Source: Deltaproteobacteria bacterium (lineage in GTDB: Bacteria; UBA10199; DSSB01). Taken from it: 64,000 bases of DNA. Where the stretch lies: contig JACKPJ010000002.1 of the NCBI GenBank assembly GCA_024233625.1, positions 124,001 to 188,000 on the forward strand, given 5' to 3'. Position 1 is the first letter of the stretch, and each line of letters starts with the position of its first letter. The notes under the pieces were generated by a model. The model had not been told where the DNA came from, did no database searches, and was given only the letters and a program-made list of their open reading frames with translations. Positions 1-8,783 of this stretch are shown here, one piece after another. Made by a program: the position numbers and the translations under genes.

Positions 1-217
1 CAAGTTTAAGCTTGGTGCCAACGCCATCAGTGCAAGCGACAAGAACAGGCTCTTGATATTTAAGTGGATTCATCCTAAACATGCCAGCAAAACCACCTAA
101 AGGTGAAAGAACCTCAGGTCGATGAGTTTTTTTGATCAGCGGTTTAATGGCATCGACGAAGCTATTACCTGCTTCGATATTAACGCCCGCATCTTCATAT
201 GTACTTGGTTTCTTCAA
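1..217 (-). CDS. purM: Phosphoribosylformylglycinamidine cyclo-ligase (AIR synthetase), 5' part only
   Basis: This is the N-terminal ~72 codons of PurM, the ATP-dependent enzyme that closes the imidazole ring of AIR in de novo purine synthesis. The gene runs off the left edge. The translation shows the family's opening signature: [12 protein letters not shown], then PLGGFAGMF, then the conserved [11 protein letters not shown] that belongs to the nucleotide-binding region. The only in-frame start after an upstream stop (TAA) is TTG at 217, followed by Lys-Lys-Pro-Ser-Thr-Tyr. I see no good Shine-Dalgarno sequence, so the exact start is uncertain although the frame and identity are clear. It is divergent from birA, with ~79 bp between them that must carry both promoters. 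Confidence 0.9.
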   Translation of the reverse strand, partial: MKKPSTYEDAGVNIEAGNSFVDAIKPLIKKTHRPEVLSPLGGFAGMFRMNPLKYQEPVLVACTDGVGTKLKL

Positions 218-296
218 AGTGTTTTGTTAATTACTTAAGACACTCAGTCAATGTCAACAACAAAGAGGAGAGAAAGATTAAGGTGAAAGAGCTTAA

Positions 297-1118
297 ATGA
301 AGATAGAAAGAGAAAGCTTTGCTGCTTTAGTGCAAAAACTATGTTTAGATATTCGACAATTGGAGAAAGTTTGTTTTTTTGAAAAAACGGATTCAACTAA
401 TCGACAAGCAGCATTATTAGCTAAATCAGGAGAGCCTGAAGGTACTTTGGTGATTGCAGACTGCCAAACAGAGGGAAGAGGGCGCTTGCAGAGGCGTTGG
501 GAATCCCCTGAAGCGAAGGGCTTGTATTTCACCTTAATTCTTCGACCAAATTTAAGTCCTCAACAAGCTCCATTGCTGACTTTGCTGGCGGGACTTGCAC
601 TTTTGCGTGTTCTAAGGGTTTTAGGTTTTGAGAATACTTTGCTAAAATGGCCCAATGATATTTGGGTCAATCATAAAAAACTTGCGGGTATCTTATGTGA
701 ATTAGTCATTCAGCAAGGGGGTCACTCTTCCAAAATAGATTATGTACTTTTGGGCATAGGGATTAATGTTTCGCAGTCACAGGAAGATTTTCCAGAAGAT
801 CTTCAAGACATCGCAACTTCTCTTTTTGAACTAAGTGGTCAACATTATTCTCGGATAGATTTGTTAAAAAAAATCCTCGAAGAAATTTTTATACAAATTG
901 AAAATTTCATTCAAAAAGGTTCCAGTTTCATGATAGAAGAGTGGAAGAGATTATCCGGTTTCATAGGAAAAAAAATCATTTTTGAGGATGCTGGGAAAAG
1001 TTATGAAGCGACTACTCTCGATCTAGATCACCAGGGTCATCTACAAGTAAAGTTAGAGAGTGGGATAATAAAAAGTTTAATTGCAGAGGAAGTTAGCTTA
1101 AAATCGCTTTCAGATTAA
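297..1118 (+). CDS. birA: Biotin--protein ligase (catalytic-only, no DNA-binding domain)
   Basis: BirA activates biotin to biotinyl-AMP and transfers it to the lysine of biotin carboxyl carrier proteins. The 273-residue protein has the class signatures: STNRQA near residue 33 (substrate loop start), the biotinyl-AMP loop GRGRLQRRWES near residue 60, and LKWPNDIWVNHKKLAGIL near residue 119, whose second lysine is the catalytic type. A short C-terminal SH3-like domain follows from about residue 215. There is no N-terminal winged helix, so this is a monofunctional ligase that cannot act as the classical bio operon repressor. The start ATG has a Shine-Dalgarno-like AGGTGAAAG about 9 nt upstream. 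coaX follows in the same direction, a common pairing. Its likely client pathway, bioBFA, lies in the same window at 42874-46474. Confidence 0.96.
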   Translation: MKIERESFAALVQKLCLDIRQLEKVCFFEKTDSTNRQAALLAKSGEPEGTLVIADCQTEGRGRLQRRWESPEAKGLYFTLILRPNLSPQQAPLLTLLAGLALLRVLRVLGFENTLLKWPNDIWVNHKKLAGILCELVIQQGGHSSKIDYVLLGIGINVSQSQEDFPEDLQDIATSLFELSGQHYSRIDLLKKILEEIFIQIENFIQKGSSFMIEEWKRLSGFIGKKIIFEDAGKSYEATTLDLDHQGHLQVKLESGIIKSLIAEEVSLKSLSD

Positions 1119-1208
1119 CTTTAATATAAAAGCCTAAGTTTAGGAGCATTGAGAAATCTTGCATGTTTTATGAAGAATTTACTGCCAAATATTTCTCTTT
1201 AAAAAATT

Positions 1209-2015
1209 ATGTTATTAGTCATCGATATCGGTAATACGAATATGTTGGTGGGGGTCTATGAGGGTAAAAAACTCACTCATCATTGGCGATTAGAAACCAA
1301 AAAAGAACGCACAGCAGATGAGTTGGGTATCTTTTTTAAAGAGCTTTTCCAATTTGCTGAACTTGATTTAAAAGCTGTCGAGGAAATCATTATTTCAAAT
1401 GTGGTTCCTCCGATGGAGTTTAGCTTGCAGCGAATGTGTGAGCGTTACTTTAAGAAAAAAGCCGTATTTGTGGATGCTTCGATGTCTTCGCCGATCAAGA
1501 TTGGATTGCAAAATCCAGAACAAATTGGTGCAGATCGTATTGTCAATGCAGTCGCGGGAGTGCATTTTTATGGAGCTCCGTTAATTATTGTTGATTTTGG
1601 TACAGCGACAACTTTTGATTATATCAATAAAAATAAGGTTTATCGAGGAGGTTGTATTACTCCAGGGATTGCTGTTTCTAACGAAGCCCTAGTTCAGAAA
1701 GCTTCGAAGCTTCCTCAAGTCGAAATCAAGAAACCGAAGAGGGTAATTGGTCGAGAGACTATCGAGAGTATGCAGTCTGGAATTTTCTATGGCTATATTG
1801 GTATGGTAGATGCAATTGTGAAAAAAATCCAGGAGGAAGCCAAAGTCAAATGTCCTGTCATTGCAACAGGTGGTTTTTTAAGTCTAATTACTCAATCTTC
1901 TAAGACAATCCAAAAAGCGGATCCTTTTCTAACATTAGAGGGTTTGCGTTTAATGGCTGTATCTCTAAAAAATAGGCGAAAGCTCCATCCTCCTACCCGA
2001 AGAGGACGGAGCTAA
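1209..2015 (+). CDS. coaX: Type III pantothenate kinase
   Basis: CoaX phosphorylates pantothenate, the first step of coenzyme A synthesis, using the type III fold of the ASKHA superfamily. The 268-residue protein opens with the phosphate-binding motif MLLVIDIGNTN. It has NPEQIGADRIVNAV near residue 101, the acidic catalytic stretch IVDFGTATTFDYI near residue 126, and GGCITPGI near residue 147. These are diagnostic for CoaX against the unrelated CoaA. The length is normal (about 255-270). It follows birA by 90 bp in the same orientation. No strong ribosome-binding site is visible before the ATG. The last codons, encoding Pro-Pro-Thr-Arg-Arg-Gly-Arg-Ser, sit inside an imperfect inverted repeat (1981-2014). 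Confidence 0.96.
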   Translation: MLLVIDIGNTNMLVGVYEGKKLTHHWRLETKKERTADELGIFFKELFQFAELDLKAVEEIIISNVVPPMEFSLQRMCERYFKKKAVFVDASMSSPIKIGLQNPEQIGADRIVNAVAGVHFYGAPLIIVDFGTATTFDYINKNKVYRGGCITPGIAVSNEALVQKASKLPQVEIKKPKRVIGRETIESMQSGIFYGYIGMVDAIVKKIQEEAKVKCPVIATGGFLSLITQSSKTIQKADPFLTLEGLRLMAVSLKNRRKLHPPTRRGRS

Positions 2016-2387
2016 ACTGATAAAACTCCATTCCTCGATACTTTGGTGCTTTTATGGAAAACTTCTTCGGATGTTTTTAGACCCAAAGTTATCTTCAGGA
2101 TCTTCATCGTAATAGTTGAAAGCGAATAAAACTGTACTCATTCCCACTATAATGAGCAGTTTTTCTCTAAAAGTACATCACCCCTCCCCATGATGAATTA
2201 ATTTTTATATTTCTCTATATTTTTTATTTTGCTCTTCCGAAGAAGAGATGTCTAGGTCTATAAAAAGATTAAGAAAGTTTTTACCTAAAAAAAGAATAAT
2301 TTAAGAATCTTAGCTTTTGTAAAAATTATTGGACGTGTGCGACTAAGCTGAGATAAAAAGGCAAAAAACATAAAGGAAGGTTTTCTC
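2016..2387. other. Intergenic region between coaX and the SDR gene
   Basis: No gene is visible in this 372-bp stretch. Its first 150 bp carry the coaX terminator (2131-2165). The remainder is A/T-rich with poly-A and poly-T runs and ends with the ribosome-binding site AAAGGAAGG of the next gene. A promoter for the SDR gene presumably lies here, but I could not fix a convincing -35/-10 pair. Confidence 0.6.
2131..2165 (+). terminator. Rho-independent terminator after coaX
   Basis: ACTG then CTCATT pairs with AATGAG then CAGT around an 8-nt loop, with a two-base bulge (TA) in the left arm. The hairpin is followed directly by a TTTTT run. It lies about 115 bp downstream of the coaX stop and should end the birA-coaX transcript. 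Confidence 0.65.
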
Positions 2388-3299
2388 ATGAAAATTTTAA
2401 TTTCAGGTTCTCATGGTTTAATTGCCTCAGAATTAATCCCCATTTTACAAGCAAAAGGCCATAAGATTGGACGTCTAATTAGAGATAAAGCTGATATTAC
2501 CAAAAATGAAATTTTTTGGAATGCAGAAAGAGGTAGTCTAGATAAGAGTGCACTTCAAGAATTTGCTCCTGATGCAGTGATTCATTTAGCTGGTGAAGGG
2601 ATTGCGGATGGACGTTGGACTGAGGAAAGAAAGCGTAAGATTCGTGATACCCGCGTTAATGGAACAAAAATTCTTGCTCAAGCATTAGCCACTTTAGAAA
2701 GCCCTCCTCAAGTTTTTATTTCGGGTTCGGCAGTTGGGTTCTATGGAAATCGTGGAGATGAAAAATTAGATGAAACTAGTTCAGCAGGTGAAGGTTTTTT
2801 AGCGGAGGTTGCTCAAGATTGGGAAGCCAATACACAGGCAGCTGAATCCAAAGGTATTCGAGTTGTGCATATTCGAACAGGAATTGTTTTAAGTGAAAAA
2901 GGAGGCGCTCTCCAAAAAATGCTATTACCTTTTCGCTTGGGCCTTGGAGGTGTGATTGGTCATGGTAGACAGTATATGAGTTGGATTAGCTTGGAGGATG
3001 AAGTGAGAGCGATCGTTTTTGCTTTGGAGAATGATTCAGTAAGAGGAGCTGTCAATTTAACAGCCCCTAACCCTGTAACGAATAAAGAATTTACAAAAAG
3101 TTTAGGAAAAGTTTTGTTGCGGCCAACAATATTTCCTCTGCCGGCTTCAATTGCGCGAATGGCCTTTAGCTCTGAAATGGCTGATGAAACTTTGCTAACG
3201 AGTATTCGGGTTTATCCAAAAAAATTACAGGACTTAGGCTTCCAATTTCATCATGCAAATTTGAGAGAGGCCTTGAGATCAATTTTAAAGAGTAAATAA
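2388..3299 (+). CDS. TIGR01777-type NAD(P)-dependent epimerase (SDR39U1/YfcH family)
   Basis: This is an atypical short-chain dehydrogenase of the SDR39U1/YfcH family, 303 residues, with no established substrate. The Rossmann start is MKILISGSHGLIASEL (GxxGxxG variant GSHGLI). HLAGEGIADGRWTEERKRKI near residue 66 and the SGSAVGFYGNRGD block near residue 112 are hallmarks of this family. A DUF1731-like C-terminus (LPASIARMAF ... LTSIRVYPKKLQDLGF) completes it, so the protein looks full length. The start is supported by AAAGGAAGG upstream of the ATG. It is a monocistronic-looking unit facing ahcY, with a strong hairpin between the two. Family homologues are widespread housekeeping proteins. I would not assign a reaction. 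Confidence 0.92.
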   Translation: MKILISGSHGLIASELIPILQAKGHKIGRLIRDKADITKNEIFWNAERGSLDKSALQEFAPDAVIHLAGEGIADGRWTEERKRKIRDTRVNGTKILAQALATLESPPQVFISGSAVGFYGNRGDEKLDETSSAGEGFLAEVAQDWEANTQAAESKGIRVVHIRTGIVLSEKGGALQKMLLPFRLGLGGVIGHGRQYMSWISLEDEVRAIVFALENDSVRGAVNLTAPNPVTNKEFTKSLGKVLLRPTIFPLPASIARMAFSSEMADETLLTSIRVYPKKLQDLGFQFHHANLREALRSILKSK

Positions 3300-3363
3300 T
3301 GTGAGTGTTGAAAGAATGGCTTTTTTCAATAGTTCTATAATAGAGGATTTGCATTTATTATTT

Positions 3364-3409
3364 AAAAAGCTCTTTTAGAGCCTTTTTTGTAAAGACTCTA
3401 AAAGAGCTT
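3364..3409 (-). terminator. Terminator for the ahcY transcript (possibly bidirectional)
   Basis: A perfect 14-bp inverted repeat occupies 3367-3380 and 3396-3409 (arm AAGCTCTTTTAGAG). On the minus strand it is followed by a T-rich tract (TTTTT then AAATAATAAA). It lies 26 bp beyond the ahcY stop and between two convergent genes. The plus-strand flank has no T run, so the main function is probably leftward termination. Confidence 0.75.
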
Positions 3410-3434
3410 AATAAAAACCCAAACTAATCTTGTT

Positions 3435-4751
3435 TTAATAACGATAGTAGTCTGGTTTATAAGGGCCTTCTTGAGAAACTCCTAAATATTTTGCTTGTTC
3501 ATTACTGAGTTTTTCTAATTTTACTCCTAAAGCAGCTAAGTGCAATCGTGCAACTTCTTCATCAAGTTGCTTAGATAAGACGCTAACTCCTATGGGGCGT
3601 TGTTCGCTAAAAAGGTCAAGTTGAGCAAGGACTTGATTGGTAAATGAATTTGACATCACGAAAGAGGGATGTCCTGTTGCACAACCTAGGTTCACAAGTC
3701 TGCCTTCAGCTAAGAGAATAATAGAATGCCCATCCGGGAAAGTATAAAGATCAACTTGGGGTTTCACAGTGTCTTTTTTGATCCCAGGATAATTGTTTAG
3801 TTGCTCGACTTGGATTTCAATGTCAAAGTGACCGATATTGCATACAATAGCGTTGTGCTTCATTTTTTCCATATGCTCGATGCGAATGACGTCTTTACAG
3901 CCAGTTGTAGTGACGAAGATATCGCCTTCACTGCAAGCTTCATCCATAGTTTTAACTTCGAAGCCCTCCATGGCGGCTTGAAGAGCACAAATAGGATCAA
4001 TCTCTGTAACAATGACGCGAGCTCCGAAACCTTTCATTGATTTAGCGCTGCCTTTACCGACATCTCCATAACCTGCTACAATAACAACTTTACCGGCTAC
4101 CATAATGTCAGTAGCACGCTTGATTCCATCGGCTAAAGACTCACGGCAGCCATAGAGGTTATCAAATTTGGACTTGGTCACAGAATCGTTGACATTAATG
4201 GCAGGAATTTTAAGTTCTCCTTTTTCCATCATACGGTAGAGGGCATGGACACCAGTCGTCGTTTCTTCACTAACTCCTTTGATTTCCTTTAATAGGTCAG
4301 GACGTTTTTCATGAACATATTGAGTTAAGTCTCCGCCATCATCTAAGAGTAAGTTAGGTCCTCCTTCAGAAAAATTCAAGGTTTGCTCGATGCACCACCA
4401 ATATTCTTCTTCGGACTCACCTTTCCATGCAAAAACAGGAATACCTGATTTCGCAATAGCAGCTGCAGCATGATCTTGAGTAGAAAAAATATTACAGGAT
4501 GACCATCGAACTTCTGCGCCTAATGCCGTGAGTGTTTCGATAAGTACTGCTGTTTGGATGGTCATGTGTAAGCAGCCAGTAATTCTAGCTCCCTTAAGAG
4601 GTTGAGTTTTACCGTATTTTTCACGAAGAGCCATAAGCCCAGGCATTTCTTTTTCTGCCAGTGCAATTTCCTTACGACCCCAATCCGCAAGAGCTAGATC
4701 GGCGACTTTAAAATCTTCGTGAGTCTTTGAACTCAGTTTAGCTTGTGTCAC
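3435..4751 (-). CDS. ahcY: S-adenosylhomocysteine hydrolase (adenosylhomocysteinase)
   Basis: AhcY reversibly splits S-adenosylhomocysteine into adenosine and homocysteine, removing the product inhibitor of methyltransferases. The 438-residue protein has the catalytic segments [20 protein letters not shown] (with the key Lys and Asp residues), the NAD-binding glycine motif [19 protein letters not shown], and the C-terminal ending PYKPDYYRY, whose Lys and Tyr complete the NAD site of the neighbouring subunit. The length is typical for the bacterial short form, since the ~40-residue insertion of some homologues is absent. metK lies 41 bp upstream in the same operon, so two steps of the activated methyl cycle are co-transcribed. 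Confidence 0.98.
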   Translation of the reverse strand: MTQAKLSSKTHEDFKVADLALADWGRKEIALAEKEMPGLMALREKYGKTQPLKGARITGCLHMTIQTAVLIETLTALGAEVRWSSCNIFSTQDHAAAAIAKSGIPVFAWKGESEEEYWWCIEQTLNFSEGGPNLLLDDGGDLTQYVHEKRPDLLKEIKGVSEETTTGVHALYRMMEKGELKIPAINVNDSVTKSKFDNLYGCRESLADGIKRATDIMVAGKVVIVAGYGDVGKGSAKSMKGFGARVIVTEIDPICALQAAMEGFEVKTMDEACSEGDIFVTTTGCKDVIRIEHMEKMKHNAIVCNIGHFDIEIQVEQLNNYPGIKKDTVKPQVDLYTFPDGHSIILLAEGRLVNLGCATGHPSFVMSNSFTNQVLAQLDLFSEQRPIGVSVLSKQLDEEVARLHLAALGVKLEKLSNEQAKYLGVSQEGPYKPDYYRY

Positions 4752-4792
4752 TTGATATCTCCTTTGCTTTTAGTCTCTCAAATGAATGAAAA

Positions 4793-5962
4793 CTAAATTT
4801 TTAAAGCTGTTTGTAATTCTTTAACTTTGTCTGTTTTTTCCCATGTAAATTCTGGCTCATTTCTTCCAAAATGTCCATAGCTCGCTGTTTTGCGATAAAT
4901 TGGGCGCAATAAATCGAGGGTTTTAATAATTCCTGCAGGTTTCATAGAAAAAATCTCTCGTACAGCCTGAGAAATTTGCGTATTGGGTATTTTGCTTGTG
5001 TTAAAGGTGTCAATCATTACGCTTACAGGTTCGGGATAACCAATAGCATACGCAAGTTGAACTTCACAGCGTTTGGCAGCTTTTGCTGCAACGATGTTTT
5101 TTGCAATGTAACGTGCCATATACGATGCTGATCTATCGACTTTAGAAGGATCTTTACCGCTAAAAGCTCCACCACCATGCGATCCATGTCCACCATAAGT
5201 ATCAACAATAATTTTCCGACCTGTTAATCCACAGTCTCCTTGTGGACCTCCGACAACGAATCGACCTGTTGGGTTGATTAAAAAGGAAGTTTTATCATCT
5301 AGCATGTTCGAAGGAAGGTATTTTCTTACAATAGATTCAATGAGGGTTTTTTGAATGGTTTTATGGTCAACGTCAGGGCTGTGTTGTGTACTCATAACCA
5401 CTGTATCGATACGGACAGGTTTACCATCATGATACTCAACCGTGATTTGTGCTTTACCATCAGGTCTTAGCCAAGGAATTGAACCATCTTTACGGTGTTC
5501 AGCAAGTTTTCGGGTTAAGAGATGTGCATAGTCAATGGGTGCCGGCATAAATTCTGGAGTTTCGTCGCTTGCATAACCAAACATAAGTCCTTGGTCACCA
5601 GCGCCTTGTTCATTATACAAACCTTCGCCTTCAGAAACACCTTGAGAGATATCTGGAGATTGTTTGTCCAAAGCGATCATGACACCACATGTTTCATAGT
5701 CAAAACCCTTTTTACTGTCATCATAACCAATTTCTTTGATAGTTTGTCGAACTACAGCGGGGTAGTCTACCATAGCACTTGTTGTAATCTCTCCAGCAAT
5801 CATTGCAAACCCTGTTTTGACAAGTGTTTCACAAGCAACGCGGGCGTGGGGGTCTTGTGTGAGGATAGAATCTAAAATAGCATCTGATATTTGGTCCGAA
5901 ATTTTATCGGGGTGACCTTCGGTGACAGACTCCGAAGTAAAAAGAAATTTTTCTTCACGCAT
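4793..5962 (-). CDS. metK: S-adenosylmethionine synthetase
   Basis: MetK makes S-adenosylmethionine from ATP and methionine. The 389-residue protein has the expected order of motifs: [18 protein letters not shown] with the ATP-binding His and Asp, [12 protein letters not shown] (ATP-binding loop), [18 protein letters not shown] (P-loop-like stretch) and [18 protein letters not shown]. The start ATG is preceded by AAAGGGAAAG about 8 nt upstream. It follows recJ by ~119 bp and precedes ahcY by 41 bp. I looked for a SAM-sensing riboswitch in the 119-bp gap and saw none. Confidence 0.98.
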   Translation of the reverse strand: MREEKFLFTSESVTEGHPDKISDQISDAILDSILTQDPHARVACETLVKTGFAMIAGEITTSAMVDYPAVVRQTIKEIGYDDSKKGFDYETCGVMIALDKQSPDISQGVSEGEGLYNEQGAGDQGLMFGYASDETPEFMPAPIDYAHLLTRKLAEHRKDGSIPWLRPDGKAQITVEYHDGKPVRIDTVVMSTQHSPDVDHKTIQKTLIESIVRKYLPSNMLDDKTSFLINPTGRFVVGGPQGDCGLTGRKIIVDTYGGHGSHGGGAFSGKDPSKVDRSASYMARYIAKNIVAAKAAKRCEVQLAYAIGYPEPVSVMIDTFNTSKIPNTQISQAVREIFSMKPAGIIKTLDLLRPIYRKTASYGHFGRNEPEFTWEKTDKVKELQTALKI

Positions 5963-6081
5963 GATATGCTTTCCCTTTCAATGTTAAAAATGATTAAGCA
6001 AAATCTTAACCAGATGGGAGAAATTTTGCAACAAATTCAAAACAAGATTCTACTTTCTTTTTGGGGAGAAAAAAAGTGAAT

Positions 6082-7815
6082 TTATTTGCTAAGTTTTATG
6101 TCTATTAGCTTTAATTGGATTCTTTTCTCCCCCTGCCACTCGTTCCATTCGGGTACAAAAGCTAAATCAACTTTTGAGTTTAAAAGAGGATTTTTGTCTG
6201 CCATGCGAAATCCAATTGCATCCATACTTGATTTGGAGTTGGATTGAGGATCTTTAATAGCAAGTTTAAGATGGTTTTCTCCGACAATACGACTTGCTTG
6301 GATATTGACTCCTCTACTACAAAATATCGGAGTTGGATTGCCTAGGCCGTAAGGTTCTAGTCTTGAGAGATCCTCCAGTAATTGAGCTTCTATTTGTTGT
6401 AGAGAAGACTCCACATCGAGATGGATAGCAGGAGAATAATCTTCTTCATTGAGTTGCTGGCGAACCTCTTGATCAAAGGCCATTATAAAATCGCTTAATT
6501 TTTCTGGTCTCAGAGATAAACCCGCTGCATAAGCATGTCCGCCATAGCTCTCTAGGTATTGTTCACATCGACGGAGAGTCTTGACTAAGTTGAGTCCTCG
6601 AATCGATCTTGCAGAGCCTTTTATATGATTGTCCACTTGACTCATGACGATGCTAGGAAGGTGATAGTGCTCAACGAGACGACTGGCAACGATGCCGACG
6701 ACTCCATGGTGCCAGTTTCTGTCGAAAACCACAAGAGAACGGTAGTTTTGATAAAGTTGTTTCTTATTTATTTGCTCTATCGCTTGTTCAGTTATTTCTA
6801 ATTCTAAGTTTTGGCGCTTTTCATTGGCTTGGTTCAATTGTTTTGCTAAATCAAAAGCTTCTTCTTCATTTTGAGAAAGCAAAAGTTTGACACCCAAACT
6901 GGCGTCGTGTAATCGCCCAACCGCATTAATACGTGGACCAATGCGAAATCCTACCTGTCCTGCAGATACTTTTCCATGGACATCGGAGACTTTCATGAGT
7001 GCGCGTAGACCAATTTTTTGTGTGCAGGAAAGAACTTTGAGTCCTTCACGTACCAAGATGCGATTGATCCCCGTAAGAGGTGCTAAATCAGCAATGGTTC
7101 CAACTGCGACTAAATCGAGAGCTTGGCGTAAATTGGGTTCTTGATTTTTGAAAAGCCCTTTTTCGCGATAGGCTTTTCGTAAAGCGATCATTAGGTAAAA
7201 GGCAACTCCTACTCCAGCAAGCTCTTTTCCTGGAAAAGAATCGTCTTTTTGTTTAGGATTTAAGATGGCTGTAGCAATGGGTAGTTGCGGTGGAGGTTCA
7301 TGATGATCCGTGATGATGAGATCCATATCGAGATCATGGATCAAACTAGCTTCTTCAACTGAGCTGATTCCATTGTCGACTGTAATAATGACTTGAGTGC
7401 CTTGTTTTTTTAATTGCTGAATTGCTTGCTTATTAAGCCCGTAGCCTTCCTTGAGACGATGAGGAATATAATAATCGATTTGTGCATTGAGGCTTTTGAA
7501 GAAATCTACCATCATTGCGGTTGAGGTAGAACCGTCAACATCGTAATCTCCGTAAATAGTGATTTTTTCTCCTTTTTCAATAGCTTGAATTATGCGTCTA
7601 ACTGCTAAGTCCATATCTTTGAGTAAATATGGGTCAGGAAGGTCTTGTAAATTAGCATGAAGAAAAAAAGTGATATCTTCTTTATGATGAAGTTGGCGGT
7701 TATAGAGCACTTGGGCAATTAAAGGAGAACATTGCTGCTCTTCTGCAATGCTTTGGATTAGTTCTGAGTTTGTTGAAGGCAAAACCCAACGTTTTGCAGC
7801 TTCAGATGAACTCAT
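6082..7815 (-). CDS. recJ: Single-stranded-DNA-specific 5'-3' exonuclease RecJ
   Basis: RecJ degrades single-stranded DNA 5' to 3' in recombination and mismatch repair. This 577-residue protein carries the DHH phosphoesterase motifs: GDYDVDGSTSTA near residue 73 (motif I), ITVDNGISS near residue 142, and LIITDHHEPP near residue 163 (the DHH). The DHHA1 domain follows with YGGHAYAAGLSL near residue 430, and an OB-like C-terminal domain (DLSRLEPYGLGNPTPIF onward) completes the normal architecture. Its ATG overlaps the secF stop as ATGA, which implies translational coupling. The combination secDF-recJ is common in several bacterial groups. Confidence 0.97.
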   Translation of the reverse strand: MSSSEAAKRWVLPSTNSELIQSIAEEQQCSPLIAQVLYNRQLHHKEDITFFLHANLQDLPDPYLLKDMDLAVRRIIQAIEKGEKITIYGDYDVDGSTSTAMMVDFFKSLNAQIDYYIPHRLKEGYGLNKQAIQQLKKQGTQVIITVDNGISSVEEASLIHDLDMDLIITDHHEPPPQLPIATAILNPKQKDDSFPGKELAGVGVAFYLMIALRKAYREKGLFKNQEPNLRQALDLVAVGTIADLAPLTGINRILVREGLKVLSCTQKIGLRALMKVSDVHGKVSAGQVGFRIGPRINAVGRLHDASLGVKLLLSQNEEEAFDLAKQLNQANEKRQNLELEITEQAIEQINKKQLYQNYRSLVVFDRNWHHGVVGIVASRLVEHYHLPSIVMSQVDNHIKGSARSIRGLNLVKTLRRCEQYLESYGGHAYAAGLSLRPEKLSDFIMAFDQEVRQQLNEEDYSPAIHLDVESSLQQIEAQLLEDLSRLEPYGLGNPTPIFCSRGVNIQASRIVGENHLKLAIKDPQSNSKSSMDAIGFRMADKNPLLNSKVDLAFVPEWNEWQGEKRIQLKLIDIKLSK

Positions 7816-8759
7816 GAACTTTTAACCGGCCGGGGTTCTTTTTGCTTAATTCCAAAGCGGTGCCCATGCTCACGAAAGAATAGAAAAATAGGGGCGGCAA
7901 TAAAAATTGAAGAATAGGTTCCGAAGACTACGCCGCAAATCATTGCAAAAGAGAAATTTTGGATGTCTCCATCCGTTAGCATGAATAGAATGAACACAAC
8001 AAAGAAAACAGTCAATGAAGTCAGAATACTGCGGATGAGTGTTTGAGTTACACTGCGATCAATAATTGAAGCCAGTGGACGACCTTTATAACGTTGGATA
8101 TTCTCACGGATACGATCAAATATGATAATCGTATCATTAATAGAATATCCGACGATTGTAAGAAAAGCCGCTACAACAGTTAAATTGACTTCACGTTGCG
8201 TAATGGCGAAGGCTCCTAAAGACAAAAGTACATCATGAATAAGGGCGATAATGGCTCCAGGGGCAAAGTAAAAGTCGAAACGAAAACCAATATAGACCAA
8301 TATGATGATGCAAGCCCAGAAGATGGCATAGATTCCTTTGGTGCGGAGTTCCTTACCAACTGAGGGACCTACAAACTCTTCTTGGATGAGCTGCACTTTA
8401 TCAGCTCCAAATTTTTCCTGTAATATTTTTGTATATTTATTTTTTAATGCTTCTGCTTTATCTTCGACCTCACTGCGAATCATAAAACCTTGTTCCGCAT
8501 TTTCTTCAGCCGTAGCGGAATATTTTTGGATAGTAAATTCAGGGAGGTTTTTATTTGCTAGTGCCTGAGTAATCTCTTTTTCACTAAGTTGTTCTTCAAA
8601 TTGGTAGATCAGACTCAATCCACCTTTAAAGTCGATGCCATAATTAAGACCTTTTTTTGCTAATAAAAAAACCGATGCGATCATGAGTGCTGTCGATGTG
8701 AGAATAACGAACCATCGATATTTCATAAATGCAAATTCTTTGTTGCTGAGTTTATTCAT
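7812..8759 (-). CDS. secF: Protein translocase subunit SecF
   Basis: SecF is the smaller RND-type partner of SecD. The pair uses the proton gradient to complete preprotein translocation through SecYEG. The 315-residue protein starts with a short cytoplasmic stretch and TM1, then LNYGIDFKGGLSL (the conserved 'GIDFxGG' after TM1), a periplasmic domain to about residue 125, and five further membrane helices. VGYSINDTIIIFDRIREN near residue 205 is the RND signature at TM4/TM5. It lies 24 bp after secD and overlaps recJ by 4 bp (ATGA). Confidence 0.97.
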   Translation of the reverse strand: MNKLSNKEFAFMKYRWFVILTSTALMIASVFLLAKKGLNYGIDFKGGLSLIYQFEEQLSEKEITQALANKNLPEFTIQKYSATAEENAEQGFMIRSEVEDKAEALKNKYTKILQEKFGADKVQLIQEEFVGPSVGKELRTKGIYAIFWACIIILVYIGFRFDFYFAPGAIIALIHDVLLSLGAFAITQREVNLTVVAAFLTIVGYSINDTIIIFDRIRENIQRYKGRPLASIIDRSVTQTLIRSILTSLTVFFVVFILFMLTDGDIQNFSFAMICGVVFGTYSSIFIAAPIFLFFREHGHRFGIKQKEPRPVKSS

Positions 8760-8783
8760 AATAAGCCTTTTCTTTGTGAAGAA

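Noticed and set aside
5963..6081. SAM-responsive riboswitch upstream of metK
   Set aside because: The 119-bp gap shows no conserved SAM-I, SAM-II or SAM-IV core and no terminator or anti-terminator pair.
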